This document shows, in pieces, positions 41,792 through 49,221 of a DNA stretch of 64,000 nucleotides. The notes beneath the pieces are model-generated. The model worked only from the letters and a program-made list of their open reading frames with translations, was not told the DNA's origin and did no database searches. Both the position numbers and the translations under genes were made by a program. Position 1 is the stretch's first letter. Each line of letters begins with the position of its first letter. The stretch comes from JAOTZA01 sp965224065 (lineage in GTDB: Bacteria; Acidobacteriota; Thermoanaerobaculia; Multivoradales; JAHEKO01): contig CBDCYF010000005.1 in the NCBI GenBank assembly GCA_965224065.1, positions 2,666,001 to 2,730,000 of the forward strand, written 5' to 3'.

Positions 41792-42838
41792 ATGCAAGCC
41801 CTCACGTTTCAGGGGATCGAGAAGGTTCGCTACGAGAGCGTTCCCGATCCGGAGATCGGGGAGCCGACCGATGCGATCGTTCGGGTGGAGGCGACCGCGG
41901 TCTGCGGATCGGATCTTCATCCGTACCACGGGCGTGAGATCGGGCTGGACCGCGGCACGGTGATGGGGCACGAGTTTGTCGGCGTGGTGGCGGAAACCGG
42001 TGCGGAGGTCGATGGTTTGAGTGTCGGCGCTCGCGTGGTCAGTCCGTTTTCGACCAGTTGCGGGGAGTGTTTCTATTGCCGCCGCGGTCTGACCGCACGC
42101 TGTGAAAAGGGAGAGCTTTTTGGCTGGGTCGAGAACGGCCGGGGGCTTCATGGCGCGCAGGCCGAATACGTTCGCGTGCCGCTGGCGGCGACCACGCTGG
42201 TCGGCGTGCCGGAGAACGTGCCCTCGGAGCTCGCGCTGCTGGCGGGCGACGTGCTCTCGACCGGGTTTTTCTCGGCTGAGGCGGCCGGTGTGGTGCCGGG
42301 GGCTACCGTCGCCGTGGTGGGTTGTGGCCCGGTCGGGCTGATGACGATCGTGGCGGCCCGTGAGCTGGGAGCCAAAGAAGTCCTGGCGGTGGATTCGGTG
42401 GCCGAGAGGCTGGCGCTGGCTGAGAGCCTGGGGGCCCGGGGGGTGAATTTCCGGTCGGCGGACGCCGTCGAGGTCGCCGCTAGCCTGACGTCCGGGCGCG
42501 GTGTCGACTCGGTGGTCGAAGCGGTGGGGAGCCCGGAGGCGACCCGCTTGGCGGTCGATCTGGTGCGTCCCGGAGGGGTCGTTGCCGCCGCGGGTGTCCA
42601 CACCGAGAGCCGGTTCGCCTTTGCTCCCGGCGAGGTCTACGACAAGAACCTGACCTATCGCGCCGGGCGTTGCTCGGCGCGGGTGTACGCTGAGCGCGCG
42701 CTCGAAGTCCTGGCCGCCGGCGAATACCCGCTGGCGGAGATCATCACCCACCGGTTGCCGCTCTCCGAGGGCGAGCGGGCCTACGAGATCTTTGACTGCA
42801 AGAAGGACGGCTGCATCAAGGTGATTCTGCAACCGTAG
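41792..42838 (+). CDS. Zinc-dependent alcohol dehydrogenase (MDR family)
   Basis: 348 residues. Catalytic zinc ligands Cys38, His60 and Glu61 (GHEF) and the structural zinc set Cys90, Cys93, Cys96 and Cys104 are all in place. The Rossmann motif is VAVVGCGPVGLM near residue 170, followed by AVDSVAERLALAESLGA; an Asp at the end of the second strand favours NAD. It would oxidise secondary alcohols or sorbitol/threonine-like substrates; the exact one is unknown. No operon partner: the downstream gene is convergent. Confidence 0.95.
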   Translation: MQALTFQGIEKVRYESVPDPEIGEPTDAIVRVEATAVCGSDLHPYHGREIGLDRGTVMGHEFVGVVAETGAEVDGLSVGARVVSPFSTSCGECFYCRRGLTARCEKGELFGWVENGRGLHGAQAEYVRVPLAATTLVGVPENVPSELALLAGDVLSTGFFSAEAAGVVPGATVAVVGCGPVGLMTIVAARELGAKEVLAVDSVAERLALAESLGARGVNFRSADAVEVAASLTSGRGVDSVVEAVGSPEATRLAVDLVRPGGVVAAAGVHTESRFAFAPGEVYDKNLTYRAGRCSARVYAERALEVLAAGEYPLAEIITHRLPLSEGERAYEIFDCKKDGCIKVILQP

Positions 42839-42850
42839 CGAGGGAATCCG

Positions 42851-43408
42851 TCAGGGGCCCGTCGAGGACGCCTGGGCCGTAGAGTCCGCGGCCGGCACCG
42901 CCGCTGCAGCGGGGGGCGGTTTGTAAAGTGTCACCAGGCATCCGCCCAGGGCCGCCAGCAGGATGCCGGCGACAAACTGCCAGCGCAGCGCTCCCAGCCC
43001 TCCGGCGGGGGGATGCCAGAGCAGCGACACCACGGCGTTGACGATCGGCGCGCCGGCAAAGACGATCGACATCACGACCGCGGGTGAGCCCTTGGCGCCA
43101 AAGGCCAGCAGCACGCAGAAAGCACCGGCGGCGCCGACCAGACCGGCCAGCAGCGACCACCAGATGCCGCTTTGGGGAAAGCTCCACCGCGCGCCCTTGG
43201 CCAGCAGGATGGCCACCGGCCCAACGATCGCGGTCAGAAAATAAGCGATACCGACAAAAAAGAACGCCTTGTAGCGCCCGTTGATCGGGTCGGTCATGGC
43301 GGTCTGACCGCTGTGCAAGAAGATGCCGTAGACACCCCAGGACGCGACGGTCATCAGGGCAAAGGTCAACCAGGTCAGACCCTGGGGATTCGAAACGCTG
43401 CTCTCCAT
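42851..43408 (-). CDS. Multi-helix membrane protein of unknown function, DMT-like
   Basis: 185 residues with about five transmembrane helices: residues 12-32, 46-70, 83-104, 110-130 and 143-163. The layout (helix pairs and the GSPAVVMSIVFAGAPIVNAVVS stretch) resembles half of a drug/metabolite (EamA) transporter, but no family motif is decisive. A Pro/Ala-rich tail follows. The ATG is preceded by GAGAGGAG; a long open frame upstream of it overlaps the TauE gene antisense and is rejected as coding. Convergent with the Zn-ADH across 12 bp. Confidence 0.75.
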   Translation of the reverse strand: MESSVSNPQGLTWLTFALMTVASWGVYGIFLHSGQTAMTDPINGRYKAFFFVGIAYFLTAIVGPVAILLAKGARWSFPQSGIWWSLLAGLVGAAGAFCVLLAFGAKGSPAVVMSIVFAGAPIVNAVVSLLWHPPAGGLGALRWQFVAGILLAALGGCLVTLYKPPPAAAAVPAADSTAQASSTGP

Positions 43409-43495
43409 CTTGTGGCGCTCCTCTCGATCGTTCGCCGGTGGCCGGTGCTCTCGGACGCGCGCGAGAGTAGCAGTTCGGACGATCGCGGGTTCGGA

Positions 43496-43501
43496 TAGCC
43501 T
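43496..43501 (+). promoter_or_regulatory. Leaderless-type -10 element (TAGCCT) of the TauE/SafE gene
   Basis: TAGCCT fits TANNNT, followed by six bases and the ATG at 43508. No ribosome binding site lies between. Confidence 0.5.
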
Positions 43502-43507
43502 TCTCCG

Positions 43508-44260
43508 ATGCCCGCCTATGGTTATCCGCTCCTGATCGCGGCCGGGTTTATCGCCGGGTTTGTCAACACGCTGGCCGGTAGTGGCTCGCTGGTGACGCTT
43601 CCGGCGCTGATCTTTCTCGGTCTTCCGGCCACCGTGGCCAACGGCACCAACCGGGTGGCGATCCTGATGCAGAACGTCGTGGCGGTGGGGAGCTTTCGCC
43701 GGCTCGGGGTGTTCCGGGTGCGCGAGGGGCTGTGGCTGGCTGTGCCGGCGATGGCAGGGGCGGTGGTGGGGGCCTGGATCGCCGTCGGTCTGGACGAGAC
43801 GGCGATGCGGCGGGTGATTGGAGCGGTGATGCTCTTGATGGCCTTGAACGTGGTGCTCCGGCCCAAGCGGTGGCTGCGCGAAGCGGCCGGGGGCGAGGCG
43901 CCTAGAGCGGGACTCGGCACCTGGGTCGGGTTGTTTTTTGCCGGGGCCTACGGCGGCTTTATCCAGGCCGGGGTGGGATTCTTTCTCCTCGCCTGTCTGG
44001 TCCTCGGCGCGCGGCTCGATCTGCTCAAGGCCAATGCCGTCAAGGTGCTGATCGCGCTGTCGTTCAATCTGCTGGCGCTGCCGGTGTTCTTCGCCCACGC
44101 CCAGGTGGACTGGAGGCTCGGGTTGATCCTGGGGACCGGCAACATGGCGGGGGCGTTTGTGGCGACGCGTCTCGCGGTTCGCCGGGGGATCGGATTTTTG
44201 CGCTGGTTTCTCTTTGCCGTGGCGGTGGCGGCCGGGATCGCTCTTTTGATCGGCGTATAG
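43508..44260 (+). CDS. TauE/SafE family sulfite/anion exporter
   Basis: 250 residues and about eight transmembrane helices. The conserved GFIAGFVNTLAGSGSLVTLPAL loop and NGTNRVAILMQN segment define the TSUP/TauE family, with the second repeat at GGFIQAGVGFFLLACLVLG and LLKANAVKVLI. Members export sulfite, sulfoacetate or similar organosulfur anions, or import sulfate. No sulfur-metabolism gene is adjacent, so the substrate is open. Confidence 0.93.
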   Translation: MPAYGYPLLIAAGFIAGFVNTLAGSGSLVTLPALIFLGLPATVANGTNRVAILMQNVVAVGSFRRLGVFRVREGLWLAVPAMAGAVVGAWIAVGLDETAMRRVIGAVMLLMALNVVLRPKRWLREAAGGEAPRAGLGTWVGLFFAGAYGGFIQAGVGFFLLACLVLGARLDLLKANAVKVLIALSFNLLALPVFFAHAQVDWRLGLILGTGNMAGAFVATRLAVRRGIGFLRWFLFAVAVAAGIALLIGV

Positions 44261-44316
44261 GCTCGATGGATCAAAAGATGAGCAAGAATCGGGTGGCTCC
44301 GTGTCGGCGGGCGGCC

Positions 44317-44322
44317 TAATCT
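44317..44322 (+). promoter_or_regulatory. Leaderless-type -10 element (TAATCT) of the Ada-like gene
   Basis: TAATCT fits TANNNT, followed by exactly six bases (GCCCGC) and the ATG at 44329. Confidence 0.55.
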
Positions 44323-44328
44323 GCCCGC

Positions 44329-45192
44329 ATGACACACGCCAGCACCATGACCGCAACCGACGACTACGCTCGCATCGAGCAAGCCATCCACTTTCTCGCC
44401 GACCACGTGGCCGAGCAGCCGACACTGGCCGAGGTCTCGGCCCAGGTGGGGTTGAGCGCGCACCACCTCCAGCGGGTCTTCAAGCGCTGGGCGGGGGTGA
44501 GCCCCAAGCGGCTGTTGCAGTTTCTGACGGTCGAGCACGCCAAGGAGCTGCTCGATCGCTCGGCGAGCGTCCTGGACGCAACCTATGAAGTCGGTCTCAC
44601 CAGCCCATCCCGGCTGCACGATCATTTTGTGGCGCTCGAGGCGGTGACGCCGGGCGAGTACAAGGAGCGCGGTCCGGACCTGATCATCCGCTACGGGTTT
44701 CACGACAGTCCGTTTGGCCGGATGTTTCTCGCCCAGACCGAGCGCGGCGTGTGCCGGCTCTCGTTTCCGGCCCCCGGCGAAGAGACCGGGGAGGTCGAGA
44801 GGCTGAGCGGTCTGTGGAACCGTAGCTGGGTGCTCGAGGACCCTCGGGCGACCGCGGATCTGGCGAGGCGGATCTTTGACGGCGGTGGCGAGAGCGCCGA
44901 GGAGCCGTTGCGGCTCGCGGTGCGCGGGACCAACTTTCAAGTCGCGGTGTGGCGGGCCCTGCTCGAGGTTCCCCGCGGCCGGGTGACGACCTACACCGAG
45001 ATTGCCGAGCGCATCGGGCGCCCGCGCGCGGTCCGCGCGGTGGGCAACGCGGTAGGCGCCAACCAGGTGGCGTTTCTGATCCCCTGCCACCGGGTCATCC
45101 GGCGCCTGGGGGCGCTGGGCGGTTACCGTTGGGGCACCGCCCGCAAACAGGCGGTCCTGGCCTGGGAATCGGCGCGGGCCAGCGCGGCCTGA
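44329..45192 (+). CDS. Ada-like bifunctional AraC-type regulator and O6-alkylguanine-DNA methyltransferase
   Basis: 287 residues. Residues 15-110 are an AraC helix-turn-helix pair (LAEVSAQVGLSAHHLQRVFKRW and LDRSASVLDATYEVGLTSPSRLHDHF). Residues 120-285 are the methyltransferase, with the acceptor Cys253 in IPCHRV. The N-terminal Zn-Cys4 phosphotriester domain of E. coli Ada is absent, so the inducing methyl switch must differ. It removes alkyl groups from guanine in a suicide reaction and may regulate repair genes. It is convergent with the DinB-MarR operon, which may belong to the same alkylation or thiol-stress response. Confidence 0.93.
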   Translation: MTHASTMTATDDYARIEQAIHFLADHVAEQPTLAEVSAQVGLSAHHLQRVFKRWAGVSPKRLLQFLTVEHAKELLDRSASVLDATYEVGLTSPSRLHDHFVALEAVTPGEYKERGPDLIIRYGFHDSPFGRMFLAQTERGVCRLSFPAPGEETGEVERLSGLWNRSWVLEDPRATADLARRIFDGGGESAEEPLRLAVRGTNFQVAVWRALLEVPRGRVTTYTEIAERIGRPRAVRAVGNAVGANQVAFLIPCHRVIRRLGALGGYRWGTARKQAVLAWESARASAA

Positions 45193-45201
45193 CCCGCACC
45201 G

Positions 45202-45223
45202 AAAAAGGGACAGTCCCCTTTTT
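45202..45223. terminator. Bidirectional rho-independent terminator
   Basis: AAAAAGGGA, a three-base loop and TCCCCTTTTT form a hairpin with one bulge, with A-tract and T-tract arms giving a U-tract in both directions. It sits between the convergent Ada-like and DinB genes and touches the DinB stop codon. Confidence 0.75.
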
Positions 45224-45734
45224 AGGCTTGTTGTCTTGCTTTGTAGAGCACCTTGCGTAGAGACGGGTACCCGAGCTCGGTCCGCAGGATCCCGATTTGG
45301 CCGACGTGATAGCTCTCGTGCCAGGCCAGAAAGGCCAGACGGCCTCGCAGGTTCTTCTCCGGCAGCGGATACTGTCCGTCGGTCTCGGCCAGGACGTGCT
45401 CGTCGGTCAGCGATTCAAAGGCCGCGTGCAGCTTGGCCGCGGTGTCGGACCAGCCTTTCTGAAGCTCGGCCAGGGGCGGATACTTGTCGCCGTCCTGCGA
45501 CCCCACGCCGCCACCAAAGAGATCCGCGTAGGGGTTCTTGGTGGCGGCGCCCATGGCCTTGAGCAGCCCGTAGCGTGACGAGGCCATGTGCCCCGCGAGG
45601 TAGGCGATCGAGCTGCCCTCGCCCTTTTTCCATCGCTTTACGGCGTCCTCCGGATTCAGGTCGGCCAGTCCCAGGCCGACCATCTCGGAGTTGAAACGGT
45701 ACAAGTCGGTGATCGGTCGTACCAATTCGCTCAT
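45222..45734 (-). CDS. DinB family protein (first of a tandem pair)
   Basis: 170 residues in a four-helix DinB fold. The probable metal-binding His triad is His49 (YLAGHM), His139 and His143 (WHESYHVGQ). Family members include thiol-dependent S-transferases acting with bacillithiol or mycothiol and proteins induced by DNA damage. It lies 14 nt after a second DinB gene and is third in the MarR-led operon. The preceding ribosome binding site is GGGGGGAAG. Substrate and thiol are unknown. Confidence 0.9.
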   Translation of the reverse strand: MSELVRPITDLYRFNSEMVGLGLADLNPEDAVKRWKKGEGSSIAYLAGHMASSRYGLLKAMGAATKNPYADLFGGGVGSQDGDKYPPLAELQKGWSDTAAKLHAAFESLTDEHVLAETDGQYPLPEKNLRGRLAFLAWHESYHVGQIGILRTELGYPSLRKVLYKARQQA

Positions 45735-45748
45735 CGTCTTCCCCCCGG

Positions 45749-46231
45749 CTATTGGATCGCGCCTTCGTGTCCCACGACACGGCGCAGAATCCCGGACTGA
45801 CCGACGTGGTAGGACTGATGGAACGCGACGATCTGCAGCAAGGACCCCAGAGTCTCGTCCGGGTTGTTGGACGGCGAGTAGGGGGCGGGTGTCGCCAGAG
45901 CCTCATCGTCCAGTACGGCGATTCCGGCGACCACGCGGTCGTGCGCGGTGTCGAAGTCCGCGAGAACCCGATCGAACGGCATCGCCTTCTCGGGCGCGAG
46001 CGGCTCGGACCCGCGCTTGTAGGGCTCGGCCTGCTCGTCGCTCCAGACCGGCTCGCCTCCGATCGCCGGCAGCAGCCCGTTGTACGCCGTGATCAAGTGC
46101 CCGACGACCCAGTTGAGGTTGTTGCCGCCGGCCTCCGGTGTGACCAGGCTTTGTTCGTGAGTCAGCCCGGCGACGTTGGTATGAAGCGCCCACTTGGCGG
46201 TCTCGAGCTGTGCTCCGTTGATATTTCCCAT
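45749..46231 (-). CDS. DinB family protein (second of a tandem pair)
   Basis: 160 residues. His45 (VVGHLI), His138 and His142 (FHQSYHVGQ) form the expected metal triad. It shares the HVGQxGILRxxxG ending with its neighbour, so the two arose by duplication but are now quite different in the N-terminal half. AAGGAG precedes the ATG inside the end of the marR gene, and the gap is one base, so translation is coupled. Confidence 0.9.
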   Translation of the reverse strand: MGNINGAQLETAKWALHTNVAGLTHEQSLVTPEAGGNNLNWVVGHLITAYNGLLPAIGGEPVWSDEQAEPYKRGSEPLAPEKAMPFDRVLADFDTAHDRVVAGIAVLDDEALATPAPYSPSNNPDETLGSLLQIVAFHQSYHVGQSGILRRVVGHEGAIQ

Positions 46232-46232
46232 G

Positions 46233-46691
46233 TCATGTCTCCTTTCGTAGTTCGACTTGGGTCAGTTGTGCGAGGGTCTCCATCACCTGGTGAAACCCGG
46301 CGAGATCCCGCTGCGAGACCCGGGCGAGAATCTCCGCTTCGAAGTCCTCGACGACCCGCCGCGCGCGCTTTCCCACGCGTGCCCCTTGGTGTGTCGCGCT
46401 GATCAGGAACCCCCGTCGATCCTCGGGATCGATGGCGCGCTCGATCCAGCCGGCTCGCTCGAGACGGTCGAGCAGGCTGGTCAACGTCGAAGGTTTGTGC
46501 CCGAACACGCGCCGCAGCTCGCCGACCCGGGAAGGTCCGTAGACCGCGACATAGGACAGCAGGTGTCCTTCGGTCCCCTGGATTCCCTGGGCGCGTACGG
46601 CTTCGCCGAGATGCAGGCTCATCTGCCGCATCGCTTTGTGGAGAGGCGAAACGATCTTGAGGGGTGATGTCGATTTCTTCCGATTCCGCAT
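46233..46691 (-). CDS. MarR family transcriptional regulator
   Basis: 152 residues from the ATG at 46691. The winged helix-turn-helix spans about residues 40-110 (GTEGHLLSYVAVYGPSRVGELRRVFGHKPSTLTSLLDRLERAGWIER), with the wing at DRRGFLISAT. Members are dimeric repressors that respond to phenolics, oxidants or thiols. A GTG at 46703 is open in frame but lies one base from a perfect TATAAT, so it cannot be in the transcript; the ATG is preferred. It heads an operon with two DinB genes and is likely autoregulated through the repeats over its promoter. Confidence 0.93.
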   Translation of the reverse strand: MRNRKKSTSPLKIVSPLHKAMRQMSLHLGEAVRAQGIQGTEGHLLSYVAVYGPSRVGELRRVFGHKPSTLTSLLDRLERAGWIERAIDPEDRRGFLISATHQGARVGKRARRVVEDFEAEILARVSQRDLAGFHQVMETLAQLTQVELRKET

Positions 46692-46712
46692 TATACGAAA
46701 CACGATTATACG
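46690..46712 (-). promoter_or_regulatory. Candidate MarR operator: direct repeat CGTATAAT
   Basis: On the minus strand CGTATAAT occurs at 46705-46712 and again at 46690-46697, seven bases apart. The first overlaps the -10 hexamer and the second the start codon. The adjacent ATACGTAT is palindromic. Binding here would block transcription. Confidence 0.45.
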
Positions 46713-46732
46713 TATTTGGAAGAAAATGGCAA
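46705..46732 (-). promoter_or_regulatory. Sigma-70 promoter of the MarR-DinB operon
   Basis: Minus strand TTGCCA (46727-46732), 16-bp spacer, TATAAT (46705-46710). This is the best canonical promoter in the window. Start of transcription is expected near 46698, leaving a leader of about seven bases before the ATG. Confidence 0.75.
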
Positions 46733-46812
46733 CCCACGGTCGTCAAGGACGGCGGCCGCTTCGAGGGCGCGAGGCCCAAACAACGGCAGCGGCTAGCGCT
46801 GTTCGCGGCGCC

Positions 46813-46835
46813 GGGTGGGCAAGCCCCGCCCCTAC
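46813..46835 (-). repeat. Family-B palindromic intergenic repeat
   Basis: GGTGGGCAAGCCCCGCCCCTACA; reversed it reads TGTAGGGGCGGGGCTTG and so on. The same element occurs at 48949-48974, 49002-49026, 49185-49211 and 56745-56773. This copy ends at the last codon of the small 46832 gene. Confidence 0.8.
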
Positions 46836-47107
46836 AGTCGCAAGGGCGTGCCCTGTGGGTCCCCGATGCGGCGCAGCAGGGTCGTCAGCGGGAGTTCGAG
46901 GGATCCCGCGACCCAGCGGGCGATCTCGGTGCCGGCGGTCGCGTCGGAGAGCCCCAGCTCCAGCCGGTACCAGCCGTGGCCGATCCCGCCGCCCGTGACC
47001 TCGCCGACCCCGGCGCTCATCAGGGCGGCGTCCAGGGGCTCTTCGACTTCGGAGATCGAGTCCCGATCGAAGTCATGGTCCGGAATCAAGAGCTCGTGGG
47101 TCGCCAT
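46832..47107 (-). CDS. Small hypothetical protein
   Basis: 91 residues. The pattern FDRDSISEVEEPLDAALMSAGVGEVTGGGIG followed by a second alpha/beta segment (DATAGTEIARWVAGSL) looks like a small ferredoxin-like alpha+beta domain seen in hypothetical proteins; I do not recognise a named family. GGGGGGAG lies about seven bases before the ATG as a ribosome binding site. It is preceded on its strand by TAGCAT. Family-B repeat sequence runs to its stop codon. Opposite-strand frames here are less protein-like. Confidence 0.6.
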   Translation of the reverse strand: MATHELLIPDHDFDRDSISEVEEPLDAALMSAGVGEVTGGGIGHGWYRLELGLSDATAGTEIARWVAGSLELPLTTLLRRIGDPQGTPLRL

Positions 47108-47145
47108 CTGATGACTCCCCCCGATGCTAGACTGATTTTGAGGAA

Positions 47146-47151
47146 TACGCT
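47146..47151 (+). promoter_or_regulatory. Possible leaderless -10 element (TACGCT)
   Basis: TACGCT fits TANNNT and ends six bases before the ATG at 47158, three before the in-frame ATG at 47155. The spacing favours 47158. Confidence 0.4.
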
Positions 47152-47157
47152 TGTATG

Positions 47158-48822
47158 ATGCTGCCTTCCGGGGGAAATTGCCGATGCCGATCCGTCGTCT
47201 TGGGCGGGGTTCTGGCGGGTTTTCTCGCCAGCGGTCTGGGTGCCGAGACCCTCGAGCTCGAGGGTTGGACCAGCTTCGAGTCGGCCAATTTTCGCGTCTA
47301 CAGCAACGCGGACACGGAGAGGGCGATCGATCTCGTCCACAGCCTGGAGAGATTCCGCGCCGCGTTCGCTCAGTTGGCTCCCGAGCTCGAGTTGCGCTCC
47401 CCGGTGCCGACGCGAATGCTGGCGTTTCGAGACGAGGAGTCGTACGCGCCGTTCAAAAGCGGGCGCGATCGGGCGGGCGCTCGGATTCTGGGCCAGTTTC
47501 TGGGACATCGCGACGGCAACTTCATCACCCTGAACGCCGACCCACGGTTTCTCGGAGGGTTGGGGGTCGTCTATCACGAATACGTGCACTACTTTGTGCA
47601 GCACAACTTGCCCACCGTCCCCCGCTGGTTCAACGAGGGCCTGGCGGAGTACTACTCGACGTTTGCCACCGATGGCGAGGCGGCGGTCGTCGGTCTGCCG
47701 GTCGACCGGCACGTCCAATGGATTCGCACGCACGACGATCTGGGGCTCTCCAAGTTGATCCGCAGCGGAAACGAGCCGGGGGAGCTCCACCGGGATCGCA
47801 AGGCGGGCCAGTTCTACGCTGTTTCGTGGGGGTTGGTCCACTATCTGTTTTCGAGCGACATCGAGCGCGCCGGCCAACTGGCCGAGTTTTTCGAGCGCTC
47901 GGCCCGCGGCGCCGATCCGGTCGAGGCCTTTGAGACCGCTCTCGAGCTGAGGGTCGGCGATCTCGAGGAAGAGCTCAAGAAGTACTTTCTCGGCGCCAAT
48001 CTGCCGGCCGCCCGTGTGGCGCTGGATCGACTCGAGAGCTCGATCGCGGTCGAGGCTCGGAAAACCGCACCCGCCGACCTGCTCAGCCTCTTTGGCGACC
48101 TGGTGGTGGGGCAAGGTCTCGAACGGCGGGCGGAGACCTTCTACAACCTGGCGCTCGATCACGACCCGGGACACGCCGAGGCCCACGCCGGCCTGGCCTA
48201 TGTGCGGGATCTTCAGAGCCGGCTCGAAGAGGCCGAGATCCTCTATCGCGAAGCGCTCGAGTTCGGTCCGAACGACGCCCGCACGTATCTCCTCTACGGC
48301 CGGCACCTGCTGGCGCGGCTGCCGCAAGCAAGGGCCGAGGGTGGAAGCGAGGCCGCGACTCGGCTGGCGGAAGCGGCCCGGTTGGCCTTTGCGCAAGCGG
48401 CCGGCCTCGATCCCGAGTTTGCCGAGACCCACGCCATGCTGGGGTACTCGCATCTTTTTGCTCCGGGTGACGCGAGTCGGGGCATCGCTCCGCTCGAAAA
48501 GGCCCGCAAGCTTCTCCCGGGACGGGCGGATGTCGTTTTCCATCTCCTGCAGCTCCACCTCAAGCTGGGGCACTTCGACCGGGCGCGCTCGCTCGCATCC
48601 GGGGAACTGGCCCGTATCGGCGGCGAGGAGATGGTCTATCGCGCCAATGAGGAGATCGAGCGGGCGAGCTTGATCCGGGCCGCTAACGAGGCCCTGCAGC
48701 AAGGACGACACGAGGAGGGTCTACGGTTTCTCGACAGGGCCATTGCAGTGACCAGCGATCCGCAAGTGCGGGCGGAGCTGGAGAGGGAGCTCCTGGGGCT
48801 GGAAACGAAGTTGGAGCGTTAG
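47158..48822 (+). CDS. Secreted DUF1570/MA-type metallopeptidase with TPR repeats
   Basis: About 554 residues. A signal peptide ends near residue 28. The zincin motif HEYVH at about residues 140-144 with downstream Glu (WFNEGLAEYYS, Glu near 160) is the gluzincin pattern of peptidase MA/DUF1570. The C-terminal half (about 320-530) has TPR-like helical pairs (AETFYNLALDHDPGHAEAHAGLAYV, AEILYREALEFGPNDARTYLLYG). It would be a periplasmic or outer-membrane peptidase with a protein-docking arm. Start is either 47155 or 47158; the -10 spacing favours the latter. Confidence 0.88.
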   Translation: MLPSGGNCRCRSVVLGGVLAGFLASGLGAETLELEGWTSFESANFRVYSNADTERAIDLVHSLERFRAAFAQLAPELELRSPVPTRMLAFRDEESYAPFKSGRDRAGARILGQFLGHRDGNFITLNADPRFLGGLGVVYHEYVHYFVQHNLPTVPRWFNEGLAEYYSTFATDGEAAVVGLPVDRHVQWIRTHDDLGLSKLIRSGNEPGELHRDRKAGQFYAVSWGLVHYLFSSDIERAGQLAEFFERSARGADPVEAFETALELRVGDLEEELKKYFLGANLPAARVALDRLESSIAVEARKTAPADLLSLFGDLVVGQGLERRAETFYNLALDHDPGHAEAHAGLAYVRDLQSRLEEAEILYREALEFGPNDARTYLLYGRHLLARLPQARAEGGSEAATRLAEAARLAFAQAAGLDPEFAETHAMLGYSHLFAPGDASRGIAPLEKARKLLPGRADVVFHLLQLHLKLGHFDRARSLASGELARIGGEEMVYRANEEIERASLIRAANEALQQGRHEEGLRFLDRAIAVTSDPQVRAELERELLGLETKLER

Positions 48823-48948
48823 CCCGCGGCGGCATGGCGCCAGCTGCGGCGTTGCCGCTCCTCGACGATGCTCCGGCATCGCCTGCGTCGCGGCGCCCTG
48901 CATCTGACGCCATGGCGCACGCGGGCTATTAGGCACAGCAATTTTCTC

Positions 48949-48974
48949 GGGCGGGGGCAAGCCCCGCCCCTACA
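48949..48974 (-). repeat. Family-B palindromic intergenic repeat
   Basis: GGGCGGGGGCAAGCC followed by CCGCCCCTACA. It faces the next copy 28 bases downstream, so the two form a head-to-head pair. Confidence 0.85.
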
Positions 48975-49001
48975 CCAAGAGGCGCGCACTGAACCGGACA
49001 T

Positions 49002-49026
49002 TGTAGGGGCGGGGCTTGCCCCCGCC
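49002..49026 (+). repeat. Family-B palindromic intergenic repeat
   Basis: TGTAGGGGCGGGG then CTTGCCCCCGCC. Opposite orientation to the copy at 48949-48974. Confidence 0.85.
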
Positions 49027-49127
49027 TGGGGCCCCTGGCGCTCTTGTCGGCGGTTCGAGGTGGTGACGCAACTACGGCTGGCAGAGTCGCCAGCCGCTTC
49101 AATCAGGGTTGCCGCTTCCCTCCCACC

Positions 49128-49154
49128 TGAAGCGGCCGGCGGCCCTGCCGGCCG
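49128..49154 (+). repeat. Family-A palindromic intergenic repeat, variant
   Basis: TGAAGCGGCCGGCGG then CCCTGCCGGCCG. It differs from the main form only in the loop. Confidence 0.82.
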
Positions 49155-49184
49155 TTCGGACCGCCCGCTTCTGGCGGCCGTTAG

Positions 49185-49211
49185 CGGGCGGGGACAAGCC
49201 CCGCCCCTACG
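49185..49211 (-). repeat. Family-B palindromic intergenic repeat
   Basis: GCGGGCGGGGACAAGCC then CCGCCCCTAC. It ends about 10 bases before the stop codon of the minus-strand M16 gene and may act in its mRNA 3' end. Confidence 0.8.
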
Positions 49212-49221
49212 TCCCCTGATC

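Larger units (their letters stand above)
48823..49221. other. Gene-free stretch dense in palindromic repeats
   Basis: No convincing gene. A long imperfect inverted repeat pairs TTAGCCCGCGGCGGCATGGCG (48820-48840 region) with GCCATGGCGCACGCGGGCTA (48909-48928). Three family-B repeats and one family-A repeat follow, before the end of the M16 gene on the other strand. Confidence 0.75.

Noticed and set aside
43409..44425. Upstream extension of the membrane protein gene at 42851 across the TauE gene
   Set aside because: The extension is Arg/His/Pro-rich and antisense to a well-defined transporter. The ATG at 43408 has a ribosome binding site and starts the first helix.
43948..45090. Antisense frame of about 380 codons under the Ada-like gene
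   Set aside because: The plus strand encodes an intact methyltransferase; the antisense translation has no recognisable features.
46692..46703. GTG start for marR four codons upstream
   Set aside because: It lies one base from the TATAAT of the operon promoter, so it would not be transcribed.
47086..48711. Minus-strand frame of about 540 codons opposite the MA-type peptidase
   Set aside because: The plus strand has a signal peptide, HEYVH and TPRs; the minus frame is a codon-bias shadow.
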